From contig NZ_JAAFGM010000001.1 in NCBI RefSeq assembly GCF_012931985.1, forward strand, positions 268,665-332,664: 64,000 nt of DNA, written 5' to 3'. This document shows, piece by piece, positions 26,118-33,662 of the stretch; positions within the stretch are counted from its first letter, which is position 1; the number at the start of each line of letters is the position of its first letter. Position numbers and translations under genes: made by a program. The notes under the pieces are model-generated. The model saw only the letters and a program-made list of their open reading frames with translations. It had not been told where the DNA came from and did not search any database. This DNA comes from Candidatus Roseilinea sp. NK_OTU-006. GTDB lineage: Bacteria; Chloroflexota; Anaerolineae; J036; Brachytrichaceae.

Positions 26118-27008
26118 ATGAAACTCGGCGTTGCCGGCCAACTGGCTCGCCCCGACGAACCTAACGCAGTGCTCCTACCGCCGGACTGGCGGACGATTGA
26201 CGCGGCAGCGACGCGGCGCGTGCGCCAAGCCGGATTTCGCGGCGCGCAATTATTCATTCAGCGCCCGCTGGAAGCCGACCCGCAGGAGGTGCGGCAGGTA
26301 AAGCGCGCCTTCGATGCAGCGGGCCTCGAAGTGGCGCAGGTGAACGGTTGGTACGAGCCGCTGTGCAGCTACGACGATGCTGCGCGCGCGCAGGGCGTGC
26401 GCGGCATGCAGACGCTGGTGCGCATCGGGCGGATGGTGGATGCGCCCAGCGTCTATGTCCGTCCGGGGGGACACAACCCAAACGGTCACTGGTATGCCCA
26501 TCCGGAGAATCACTCTGCGCGCACGTTCGACAAAATCGTGGACAGCCTGCGCCAGATATGCGCTGTGGCGCAAGCCGAGGGGGTGCCGGTGGCCGTTGAA
26601 GGACACGTGCTCTCTGCGCTCGACACGCCCCGGCGCGTGCGCGACTTGCTCGACGCAGTGGGTTCGCCAATGCTGAAGTTCAACTACGATCCGGTCAACT
26701 TCGTCGGTACGGTGAGGCAGGTGCACGACACGGCAAGCGTGCTGAACGAACTCTATGATCTGCTGGGGCGCGACATTGTGGCGGCGCACGCTAAGGATTG
26801 CCGCCTGGCCGACCAGCTCGTCGTGCACATCGAAGAAGTCGTGCCGGGTGCCGGCGTGCTGGATTATGCGCTGTTCATGCGCCGCTTTCAGGAAGCCTGC
26901 CCGGACGGCTATTTCATCATCGAGCATCTGCCCAATGCGCTTGTGCCACAGGCGCGCAACTTCGTTCGGTCTGTAGCGGCTGCCTTGGGCATGCTCCTCG
27001 AATGCTAA
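26118..27008 (+). CDS. Xylose-isomerase-like TIM-barrel sugar epimerase/isomerase
   Basis: 296 residues. The AP_endonuc_2/xylose-isomerase-like barrel is recognisable from GFRGAQLF, VNGWYEPL, VAVEGHVLS, KFNYDPVNF and AAHAKD, which supply the metal-binding Glu, Asp and His positions. Substrate unknown. AGGAGG sits four bases before the ATG and eight bases separate it from the SDR gene, so both form an operon. Confidence 0.8.
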   Translation: MKLGVAGQLARPDEPNAVLLPPDWRTIDAAATRRVRQAGFRGAQLFIQRPLEADPQEVRQVKRAFDAAGLEVAQVNGWYEPLCSYDDAARAQGVRGMQTLVRIGRMVDAPSVYVRPGGHNPNGHWYAHPENHSARTFDKIVDSLRQICAVAQAEGVPVAVEGHVLSALDTPRRVRDLLDAVGSPMLKFNYDPVNFVGTVRQVHDTASVLNELYDLLGRDIVAAHAKDCRLADQLVVHIEEVVPGAGVLDYALFMRRFQEACPDGYFIIEHLPNALVPQARNFVRSVAAALGMLLEC

Positions 27009-27081
27009 TGCGCCCGCGTGTGCGAGCGCGCTTTCATAGAAGTTCAACGCAGGTTCTGAACCGTTCGATTGAGGGCGTGCA

Positions 27082-27594
27082 ATGGCAAGAGACATTTCAC
27101 GCAGAAGTTTTCTGGCACTGATAATTGTGAGCATGGCTTCCGGTGTGTCGCTGGCTGCATGCGGCGGTGATTCGGGGCAGCCGGCCCAGCCTACCGCGCC
27201 GCCGCCCGGTTCGGGCGGCGAAGTCTCGATTACGCTGGCATCGAAAGGCAGTACGCCGTTCTACGATCGGGACCGCTTAGAGGTCAAGGCCGGCGCGCGC
27301 GTCACGCTTACATTCAAGAACGCCGCCGATCCCGGTTCTAATCGGACGTTCAACTGGGTGCTGGTGAAGCCGAATACACAGCTCCGTGTAGTGAGCGACG
27401 GCCAGTCTGAGGGGTCACCTGAGACGAGCTACGTCAAACCAAACGATCCGAATGTGATCGCACACACGCGGCTGGTTGCCGCCGGCGAGAGCGACACCAT
27501 CACCTTCGATGCGCCACCGCCGGGCGAGTATCCCTTCATTTGCACCTTCCCCGGCTACTACAACACGATGAATGGCGTGCTGGTGGTGCGGTAG
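27082..27594 (+). CDS. Auracyanin-like cupredoxin lipoprotein lacking both copper histidines
   Basis: 170 residues. A twin-arginine-like lipoprotein signal (SRRSFLAL.. lipobox SLAAC, Cys27) is followed by a Pro-rich linker and a cupredoxin fold. The fold resembles Chloroflexus auracyanins: NWVLV, AGESDTITF and PPPGEYPFICTFPG. Type 1 copper needs His, Cys, His and Met. Here the first ligand position is Phe90 (FNWVLV instead of HNWVLV) and the second is Tyr159 (CTFPGYY instead of CTFPGHY), while Cys154 and Met163 remain. It is likely copper-free or binds copper differently, and is anchored outside the membrane. Confidence 0.82.
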   Translation: MARDISRRSFLALIIVSMASGVSLAACGGDSGQPAQPTAPPPGSGGEVSITLASKGSTPFYDRDRLEVKAGARVTLTFKNAADPGSNRTFNWVLVKPNTQLRVVSDGQSEGSPETSYVKPNDPNVIAHTRLVAAGESDTITFDAPPPGEYPFICTFPGYYNTMNGVLVVR

Positions 27595-27624
27595 GCAACG
27601 GACCGAAGTATCCCAAGCCAGCGC

Positions 27625-27655
27625 GGATGGATGAGGGCGGCGCCCTTACCCATCC
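27625..27655. terminator. Hairpin between convergent cupredoxin and dppC genes
   Basis: GGATGGATGAGGGCG pairs with CGCCCTTACCCATCC with one mismatch and one G-T pair. There is no T-run, so it is a possible bidirectional terminator. Confidence 0.35.
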
Positions 27656-27698
27656 GGATTCAGGTCGAGCTGCTCGCGGGGCCTGCGTCGCGCTCGCG

Positions 27699-28643
27699 CT
27701 ATAGCCGCGCACGGTCGGATGATGGATCGAGCGCGTCGCGCAGACCGTCGCCGAGGAAGGAGAATCCCAGCACCAGCAGCGCCAGTGCGATGGTGGGGAT
27801 GACGCCGACGTAGAGATAGTTCGGGCTGGAGAGGTAGCGGCCGATCGCGCCGACCATTTTGCCCCAACTCGGCAAAGGATCGTTGATGCCGTAGCCCAGG
27901 AAGCTCAAGCCGGCTTCGGTGCCGATGAAGCCGGGGATGGCGAAGCTGATCGCCACGATGAGCGGATTGATGATGTTGGGCAGCAAGTGCCGCACTAAGA
28001 TGAAAGGCGTCGTGGCGCCCAGACTGCGCGCTGCGCTCACGAAGTCGCGCTCCTTGTAGGTTAGCACTTGTGCGCGCACCAGGCGTGCTAGTCCCGGCCA
28101 GCCGAGTATCGAGATGGCAATCGTGACCTGTAAGATGCCGTTGCCGATCAGCAGCATCAGGAGGATTTGAAAGAGCAAGCCTGGCAGCGCGCCAATTACT
28201 TCGAACGCGCGGTTGAGCAGGTAATCCCATGCGCCGCCGAAGTAGCCTGAGAGGAATCCGAAGAGCAAAGCGAGCGCTACGACGATGGCGGTCGCGGCGA
28301 GCGAAACGACGAGGCTGACGCGCGCGCCCCAGATCAACCGGCTGAGGATGTCACGCCCGAGTTCGTCGGTGCCCAGGATGTGCGCCGGATCACGTCCGGG
28401 CGGCAGCCACGTCTTGAACAGGTTAGTCTTATCGTAAGGGAAGGGCGAGATGACCGGCGCGAGCACACCGGCGGCGATGAATATCAGCACAATGAACAGG
28501 CCGATGATGGCCAGTCGGTTGCGTTGGAATCGCCGCCAGGCCAACTGCGTCGGCGAAAGTGGTTTGTAAGTCATCGTCGGCGTGCCTCGGGCGGCTGTGC
28601 GGGCGGAGGTCGCGCCTTGCGCTGGGAGGTTCTGCACAGCCAT
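27699..28643 (-). CDS. Peptide-type ABC transporter permease (DppC)
   Basis: 314 residues with six helices. LGTDELGRDILSRLIWGAR is the DppC/OppC N-terminal signature, and the EAA loop reads AARSLGATTPFILVRHLLPN. It pairs with the DppB-like permease encoded just upstream (3-bp gap) to form the pore for peptides or other class-5 ligands. AGGAGGAGGG at the end of dppB serves as its ribosome-binding site. No ATPase gene follows. Confidence 0.92.
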   Translation of the reverse strand: MAVQNLPAQGATSARTAARGTPTMTYKPLSPTQLAWRRFQRNRLAIIGLFIVLIFIAAGVLAPVISPFPYDKTNLFKTWLPPGRDPAHILGTDELGRDILSRLIWGARVSLVVSLAATAIVVALALLFGFLSGYFGGAWDYLLNRAFEVIGALPGLLFQILLMLLIGNGILQVTIAISILGWPGLARLVRAQVLTYKERDFVSAARSLGATTPFILVRHLLPNIINPLIVAISFAIPGFIGTEAGLSFLGYGINDPLPSWGKMVGAIGRYLSSPNYLYVGVIPTIALALLVLGFSFLGDGLRDALDPSSDRARL

Positions 28644-28646
28644 CGG

Positions 28647-29591
28647 TCAGTGCCCTCCTCCTAATCGGACGCGCGGATCGATCAGCGTGTAGGCAATGTC
28701 GATCAGCAAGTTGCTGATCGTCAAAATCGTTGCCGTGATGATGACCGTGAAGATGATGACGGGATAATCGCGGGTGTAGATGCTCTCCAGGAAGAAGCGC
28801 CCGATGCCGGGGATCGCAAAGGCGATTTCGACGAACGTCGAGCCGGTGATCGCGTTGGCCAGCACCGGGCCGAAGATCGTGACCAGCGGGATGAGCATGT
28901 TGCGCATGGCGTGCTTCATGATGATGACGGTGCGATTCAGCCCCTTGGCGCGCGCGGTGCGGATGTAGTCCTGGCTCAACACGTCCAGCATGCCGGAGCG
29001 CGTGTAGCGCGTGAGCGAGCCGACCGTGCCCAGGCCGAAGATGAACGCCGGCAACACCCATGCATTGGGGGGCTGTTGATACAGCGGCTGGCCGTTGTTG
29101 AAGCCGAACCACTTCAGCCCGATGACGAAGATGGCGATGCCGAAGAAGATTAACGAGATGATCGGCACAGTGACGGTGACCAGCGCAACGGTGGTGATGA
29201 CTTGGTCCACAAAGGTGTTGCGTTTGAGCGCTGCAATCACGCCGAGCACGACGCCGAGTGGGAAACTCCACGCCACCGCAAGGAAGCCCAACATCAAACT
29301 CGACCCCCAATACTTGGAGAACAAATCAATCACCCGCGTATTGGGGTAGTAGTAGGACATGCCGAAGTCGCCCTGCACGGCTTTGGTGACCCAGTTCCAC
29401 CAGTTCACGTAGAACGGCCGGTCCAGCCCGTATTTGCGCATCATGTTAGCCTTGGCTTCGGGCGACAACGGCTGGTTGAGTTCATCAAAGGGGCCGCCGG
29501 GCGTGCTGTACATCAGAAAGAACGTCAGGAACGAGACGGTGAGCAGCACGAATACCAGCCCGGCCAAACGGCCCAGGATATATCTCGCCAT
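28647..29591 (-). CDS. Peptide-type ABC transporter permease (DppB)
   Basis: 314 residues. The N-terminus ILGRLAGLVFVLLTVSFLTF, a large external loop (YGLDRPFYVNWWNW) and the EAA loop ARAKGLNRTVIIMKHAMRN identify a DppB/OppB permease. The ATG lies nine bases after a perfect 17-bp hairpin (29601-29639) and has no Shine-Dalgarno site, so its translation may be lowered relative to the binding protein. Confidence 0.92.
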   Translation of the reverse strand: MARYILGRLAGLVFVLLTVSFLTFFLMYSTPGGPFDELNQPLSPEAKANMMRKYGLDRPFYVNWWNWVTKAVQGDFGMSYYYPNTRVIDLFSKYWGSSLMLGFLAVAWSFPLGVVLGVIAALKRNTFVDQVITTVALVTVTVPIISLIFFGIAIFVIGLKWFGFNNGQPLYQQPPNAWVLPAFIFGLGTVGSLTRYTRSGMLDVLSQDYIRTARAKGLNRTVIIMKHAMRNMLIPLVTIFGPVLANAITGSTFVEIAFAIPGIGRFFLESIYTRDYPVIIFTVIITATILTISNLLIDIAYTLIDPRVRLGGGH

Positions 29592-29600
29592 ACGATACGA

Positions 29601-29639
29601 ATCAGAACCTAAGGTCCGTTGAGGACCTTAGGTTCTGAT
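29601..29639 (-). promoter_or_regulatory. Perfect 17-bp hairpin between binding-protein and permease genes
   Basis: ATCAGAACCTAAGGTCC (29601-29617), loop GTTGA, then its exact complement to 29639. It sits in the transcript between the SBP stop (29664) and the dppB ATG (29591) and lacks a T-run. It probably acts as a transcript-stabilising or partly attenuating element that sets a high SBP-to-permease ratio. Confidence 0.7.
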
Positions 29640-29663
29640 GCTTGTTGCTTGGTGCGACTTGGC

Positions 29664-31547
29664 TTACGGGATGTTCTTGCGATACTCGAGGACGTTGTTG
29701 GCGATGTAGATTTCCGAGGCGCTGTTGTTCATTGCGTTCACGTTCGGCCAAGCCACGCCGCGGTTGGTGTTGATCTTGCCGGGTTCCATCGGCGCGCCCT
29801 TGATGTAAGGCTTCCACAAGTTGACCGGCGTGCGATGGATGCAGAAGATGAAGGCGCACTCCTCGACCATCAGCTTCTCGGCCTGCTGGTAGAGCTTGGT
29901 GCGCTCCTCGATGTCGGTCATCGGACCGGCCTTAGCCAGCAGGTCCTGGTATTCCTTGTTGTTCCAGGTATGGCGGCCGCCCAGGTCGCTGCCCTTCATC
30001 ACCGTCAGCATGTTCGACGGGTCGAGGTAGTCCATGCCGTAGGAGATGTAGCCGAAGTCAATCGTCGTATCGGGCTTGCCGTCCGGCGTGCGCTTGAGCA
30101 GGTCGGCCATGTAGTCTTTCTGCGGCACGGACTTGACTTCAACCTCGATGCCGAGGTTCTGCTTGATCGAGTCGGCGTAGGCTTGGGTGATCTCTTTGCC
30201 GAAGTAGCCCTCCAGGTCGCCGCGCATCTGCAGCAGCAGTTTGTCCACCTTGACGCCGGACTCTGCGTAGAGCTGCTTGGCCAATTCGGGATCGTAGCGT
30301 TGGATTTCCTTCAGCGCTTCGCCGTTGGCTGCGGGGAAGCCGGGCGCGAGGAACGAGTAGGCCGGACGTGCCAGCAGCGGCTTGGTGATGAACTTGACGA
30401 TGCTGTCGCGATCCAACAGGTGTGAGAGCGCCTGGCGGAACTTCAGGTTATCGAACGGCGGCTTAGTGACATCGAAGAAGAAGTAGTCGGTGCGGAAGTC
30501 GCCCACGTCCGGCGTCGCCTGCGCGCTGAGCTGTGGGTCGTTCAGCACCGCGTCCACTTGCGCCGCGTTGCCGATGCTGGTGAAGTCCACCTGGCCGGCC
30601 TGATACGCCTGGAAGGCGTCGGGGAACGGCACGGCGATTATGCGCTCGAGGAAGGGTTTGATGTCGTCGGCCGCCTTCGGGTTGGCGACGATTTCGATGC
30701 GGGTCGGGCTAAACTCTTTGACGATGAACGGGCCGCACGAAACGCAGGTGGCCGGGTTGGAGTTGTATGCCGGGCCGTGGGCGGCCAGCGCCTTGGCCTG
30801 CAACGGCATAGCGAACATGAACAGGCGCGGCAAATACGGCGTGACCTCGCTGGTCTCGATGATCAGTTCGTAGTCGTTGGCGCCCTTGCGCACGCCCAGC
30901 TCTTCGACCGGTATCTTGCCGGCGACGACTTCGTCGAAATTCTTGATGTTGCCGGAGCCTTTGCTGTAATACCACGTGAAGTCGTAGGCGCTCTTCGGGT
31001 CGGCCATGTAGCGGAAGGTGGCCACGAAGTCGTCGGCGGTCAGCGGCGTGTCATCGCTCCAGACAATATCATCCCGCAGGGTGAACGTCCAGGTCAGGCC
31101 GTCTTCGGACACCTTCCATTCCTTGGCTGCGCCGGGCACCAGCTCGAAATCCTTGTTGATGCGCGTAAGCGGCACGCCATACATGTCGGCCAGCGGGGCG
31201 CGGTTGTAGACGCTCGCGCTGATGTCCATAAACTGGCCGGGACTACCGCTGCCGGCGGTGACGTATACCTGCAGCTCCGGCGGCGCGGCATCTTCTGGCA
31301 GCACCTTGCCCACGCTATTCTTCATCGGGCCAGCCGTCGCAGCGGGCGCCTCGGTCGGCTTCGGCGCCTCAGTGGGCTTGGGGGCGGCGGGCGCTTCGGT
31401 GGCGGCCGGCGCAGCAGGTGCTTCGGTAGCTGCGGGGGCGGCAGGAGTGGCCGGCGCGCACGCAGCCAAGAGCGCGCCGCCTGCACCGATGCTCAGCAAT
31501 TTCAGCATCTGACGGCGGCTGAGAGTCGTTTCTGGTTTATGCGTCAT
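29664..31547 (-). CDS. Family 5 peptide-binding lipoprotein of an ABC importer
   Basis: 627 residues. The lipoprotein signal SRRQMLKLLSIGAGGALLAAC has a twin-arginine-like start. A long TEAP/AAP/KPTEAP linker follows, common in Chloroflexota binding proteins. The family 5 (DppA/OppA) fold is clear from WKVSEDGLTWTFTLRDDIVW, FDVTKPPFDNLKFRQALSHLLDR and LDPSNML. It delivers peptides or another solute to the DppBC permease encoded downstream. ATG 31547 has GGAGG eight bases upstream; ATG 31562 would put that site inside the gene. Confidence 0.93.
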   Translation of the reverse strand: MTHKPETTLSRRQMLKLLSIGAGGALLAACAPATPAAPAATEAPAAPAATEAPAAPKPTEAPKPTEAPAATAGPMKNSVGKVLPEDAAPPELQVYVTAGSGSPGQFMDISASVYNRAPLADMYGVPLTRINKDFELVPGAAKEWKVSEDGLTWTFTLRDDIVWSDDTPLTADDFVATFRYMADPKSAYDFTWYYSKGSGNIKNFDEVVAGKIPVEELGVRKGANDYELIIETSEVTPYLPRLFMFAMPLQAKALAAHGPAYNSNPATCVSCGPFIVKEFSPTRIEIVANPKAADDIKPFLERIIAVPFPDAFQAYQAGQVDFTSIGNAAQVDAVLNDPQLSAQATPDVGDFRTDYFFFDVTKPPFDNLKFRQALSHLLDRDSIVKFITKPLLARPAYSFLAPGFPAANGEALKEIQRYDPELAKQLYAESGVKVDKLLLQMRGDLEGYFGKEITQAYADSIKQNLGIEVEVKSVPQKDYMADLLKRTPDGKPDTTIDFGYISYGMDYLDPSNMLTVMKGSDLGGRHTWNNKEYQDLLAKAGPMTDIEERTKLYQQAEKLMVEECAFIFCIHRTPVNLWKPYIKGAPMEPGKINTNRGVAWPNVNAMNNSASEIYIANNVLEYRKNIP

Positions 31548-31593
31548 CTCGTTGTCCTCCATAATAATGTTTGATGTGAGCTTGAGCAAATTG

Positions 31594-31636
31594 AGGGCGA
31601 TGGCCGATTGCGTAAGTGCTTTACCGGCAATCGCCC
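31594..31636 (-). promoter_or_regulatory. Hairpin in the 5' leader of the binding-protein gene
   Basis: In the transcript AGGGCGAT pairs with ATCGCCCT, and the overlapping GATTGC can pair instead with GCAATC, so two exclusive folds are possible. A TACAAT box at 31651-31656 would start a leader of about 97 nt containing it. Confidence 0.35.
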
Positions 31637-31650
31637 TTCCTGGGTAGGCC

Positions 31651-31656
31651 ATTGTA
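31651..31656 (-). promoter_or_regulatory. -10 box TACAAT for the peptide importer operon
   Basis: TACAAT on the minus strand with a partial -35 box TTGCGT 16 bp upstream (31673-31678). It lies about 104 bp before the SBP start. Confidence 0.4.
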
Positions 31657-31740
31657 AGCAGGGACGCCCATAACGCAAACTGAACCGACAACGCCCTGGG
31701 CATCGTGCTCTCGACCTTTGAGACAGGCCTTGGAGGATTA

Positions 31741-31776
31741 AACGCTAAAGCCGGCTTTTGGGCCGGCTTTAGCGTT
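31741..31776 (-). terminator. Terminator of the PsbP-like repeat gene
   Basis: A perfect 15-bp stem AACGCTAAAGCCGGC/GCCGGCTTTAGCGTT with a 6-base loop lies just after the stop at 31792 on the minus strand, followed by TAAT. Its A-rich and T-rich flanks make it likely to work in both directions. Confidence 0.7.
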
Positions 31777-31791
31777 GGCGCGACAGCAAGG

Positions 31792-33447
31792 TTATCTGCC
31801 AAAACGGAACGATTGCATCATGGCCTCGACTTCGCCATCGAGAGATGCTTGGCTTCGCTGGGCCAGCCGTGTGTATATGCCGACGATCACGCGCTTTTGT
31901 TCAGGGAAGACGTAGAAGACCTGTTGTATCTGCTGTCCGTCATCTGTCCTTGTGGTGATGAGGCGCACGTATGTCAGGCCGTCATCGGTCTTGCGCTCTT
32001 GCGGCTCTGAGCTGACGCGACGGCCGCTGCTGCGCAGTTGGCGCGTCAGCGAGCTGACGTAGTCCGATAGTTTGCTGGGCATTGCTTCCTCGAGGAAGAG
32101 GACATTCGGAGCAAAGTTCTGGGACACAGGGCCGATCAGGACGCTGAATTCGGTGTCTGAAACATTCAGTTCTTGGGGGGACTTCAAACTCCATTTCGGC
32201 AGCAAGTTGTAGGAGAAGTTACCGAGTGGCTCGTAGTGTCGTCCATCTTCTAACGTCTCGGCCTCATCATTGCTTGCCGGCTCAGCCTCTGCAAGGTCCA
32301 GCGTGCCCAGCGTGTTGATCATCGCTTCGATTTGCTCGTCGTTGTCTGGCGAGCTGCCGCGTGGCCGCGCATAGAGCGCTACAATCTTGCGTCCCTCAAT
32401 ATCAACGATGTAGGCGGTAATTTGTGCGCGCTGGTTATACACCGTACCTTCCATGACGAACTTGGCGGCGTTGTAGCCTGTATCGGTGGTGAACAGCGAA
32501 TCCCGGATGAAGCGGACGCTCCCCGCGCGATTATAGAATTCCCGCAGTCGGTTCGGCAGCAAGGTGCGATACTTGCGCCTAAATGCCTGATCAATAGGCG
32601 CAGGATCATCCAGCGTAAAGAAGGCGACCGTTGGTTTAACGCTGTCCTCTTCTCCCGGATTGACGAGGGATTTGAATTCTGCGCCGGGTGTGTCTTCCAA
32701 CTCCCAGCCTTCTGGGATGACATACGAGAACCCACCATCCGGCTCACTGTGTCGCGAGGGCTTGCTTTGTTCTTCGTCAACTTCAAGGAGTTCAATAGTC
32801 TTAACAAAGTTGTCTACCTCCCTGTCGTATCGCTGTTGACTGTTCTGCAAGCGGGTGTAAGTGACGATAAGCCGACGCGGCCCCAGCTCGACGATGTAAA
32901 AGACTTGGCGCAATCGCCGCCCTTGGAGCGTCGAATTGGCAGTTAGCTTGACCACGTCGCTGTCCTGGTCTGTGGTTAGCCTCTCCTCCTTGAGCAACAC
33001 GAATCCTGAGATTTCGTTTTTCAGCTCTTCAATTGCAAGTTCGACGTAAGTCTCCAAGTCAACCTCAGACTCATCTATGACGAAATTCACGTTAGGGGTA
33101 AAGCCGCTCCCATCGGAAGGGGCAAACAGCACTTTGAAGGATGACGCTGAGACTTCCTTGGTTCGCCAGCCGGCAGGTAGGATATAGGCAAATCCCCCAT
33201 CACGCTCCTCGGTGCGCTCGCCCGCCGTTGCTACCGGCGTCTGTGTTGGGGTCGGTGTAGGGGATAGGGTGGGGCGGGGTGTTGAGCGGATGGACTGCGA
33301 CGGGTCGGGGCTTTCGATTACTGCGGCAGGTGGTATTTGGTAGCGGAGCCGGCCAATGGCTGGGGTTGCGCCGAAGCTCTGGCCGGCTATAGCCAGGGCC
33401 GATATGCTCACTAGGGCGTAACGCAGGAGGGTTCTTGGCTTGGTCAT
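31792..33447 (-). CDS. Secreted protein with three PsbP/DcrB-like repeats
   Basis: 551 residues. A signal peptide (residues 1 to about 27) and a Thr/Pro-rich stretch precede three copies of a domain of about 150 residues. Each copy starts GGFAYILPAGW, GGFSYVIPEGW or GNFSYNLLPKW and ends with a segment such as RRLIVTYTRL or KRVIVGIYTRL plus a short helix. This is the PsbP/DcrB (DUF1795) alpha-beta fold. Ligand and role are unknown; export to the cell surface or medium is likely. AGGAG lies seven bases before the ATG. Confidence 0.75.
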   Translation of the reverse strand: MTKPRTLLRYALVSISALAIAGQSFGATPAIGRLRYQIPPAAVIESPDPSQSIRSTPRPTLSPTPTPTQTPVATAGERTEERDGGFAYILPAGWRTKEVSASSFKVLFAPSDGSGFTPNVNFVIDESEVDLETYVELAIEELKNEISGFVLLKEERLTTDQDSDVVKLTANSTLQGRRLRQVFYIVELGPRRLIVTYTRLQNSQQRYDREVDNFVKTIELLEVDEEQSKPSRHSEPDGGFSYVIPEGWELEDTPGAEFKSLVNPGEEDSVKPTVAFFTLDDPAPIDQAFRRKYRTLLPNRLREFYNRAGSVRFIRDSLFTTDTGYNAAKFVMEGTVYNQRAQITAYIVDIEGRKIVALYARPRGSSPDNDEQIEAMINTLGTLDLAEAEPASNDEAETLEDGRHYEPLGNFSYNLLPKWSLKSPQELNVSDTEFSVLIGPVSQNFAPNVLFLEEAMPSKLSDYVSSLTRQLRSSGRRVSSEPQERKTDDGLTYVRLITTRTDDGQQIQQVFYVFPEQKRVIVGIYTRLAQRSQASLDGEVEAMMQSFRFGR

Positions 33448-33648
33448 TTCATTCTCCTATAGAGGGTCATCTGAAAATGGCCGGGTGAGCTGATGGGATG
33501 CTTTACGTCCAATCAACTTGCCCCAACGGTCAGAAGTATAGCGAATGGCATGTGATGTTGCACGGCTGCTGCCGGAGATTCAAACGGGTGTCGGCGTCGG
33601 CGGATGACCACGCCAATGGCCGTGCGCGAAATCGTAAACGCAGGCTTC

Positions 33649-33654
33649 TATAAT
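33649..33654 (+). promoter_or_regulatory. -10 box TATAAT eight bases before nadE
   Basis: Perfect TATAAT, N8, then the GTG at 33663. The leaderless pattern decides this start. The rest of 33448-33648 shows no gene. Confidence 0.55.
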
Positions 33655-33662
33655 CGTCCGGG

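Noticed and set aside
27082..27594. Sequencing error explaining the lost copper histidines
   Set aside because: Both codons (TTC and TAC) differ from His codons by substitutions, the frame is intact, and flanking residues are conserved, so an error is unlikely.
29619..31574. Two long plus-strand open frames opposite the peptide-binding protein
   Set aside because: They mirror a well-recognised family 5 binding protein and have no similarity or start signals of their own.
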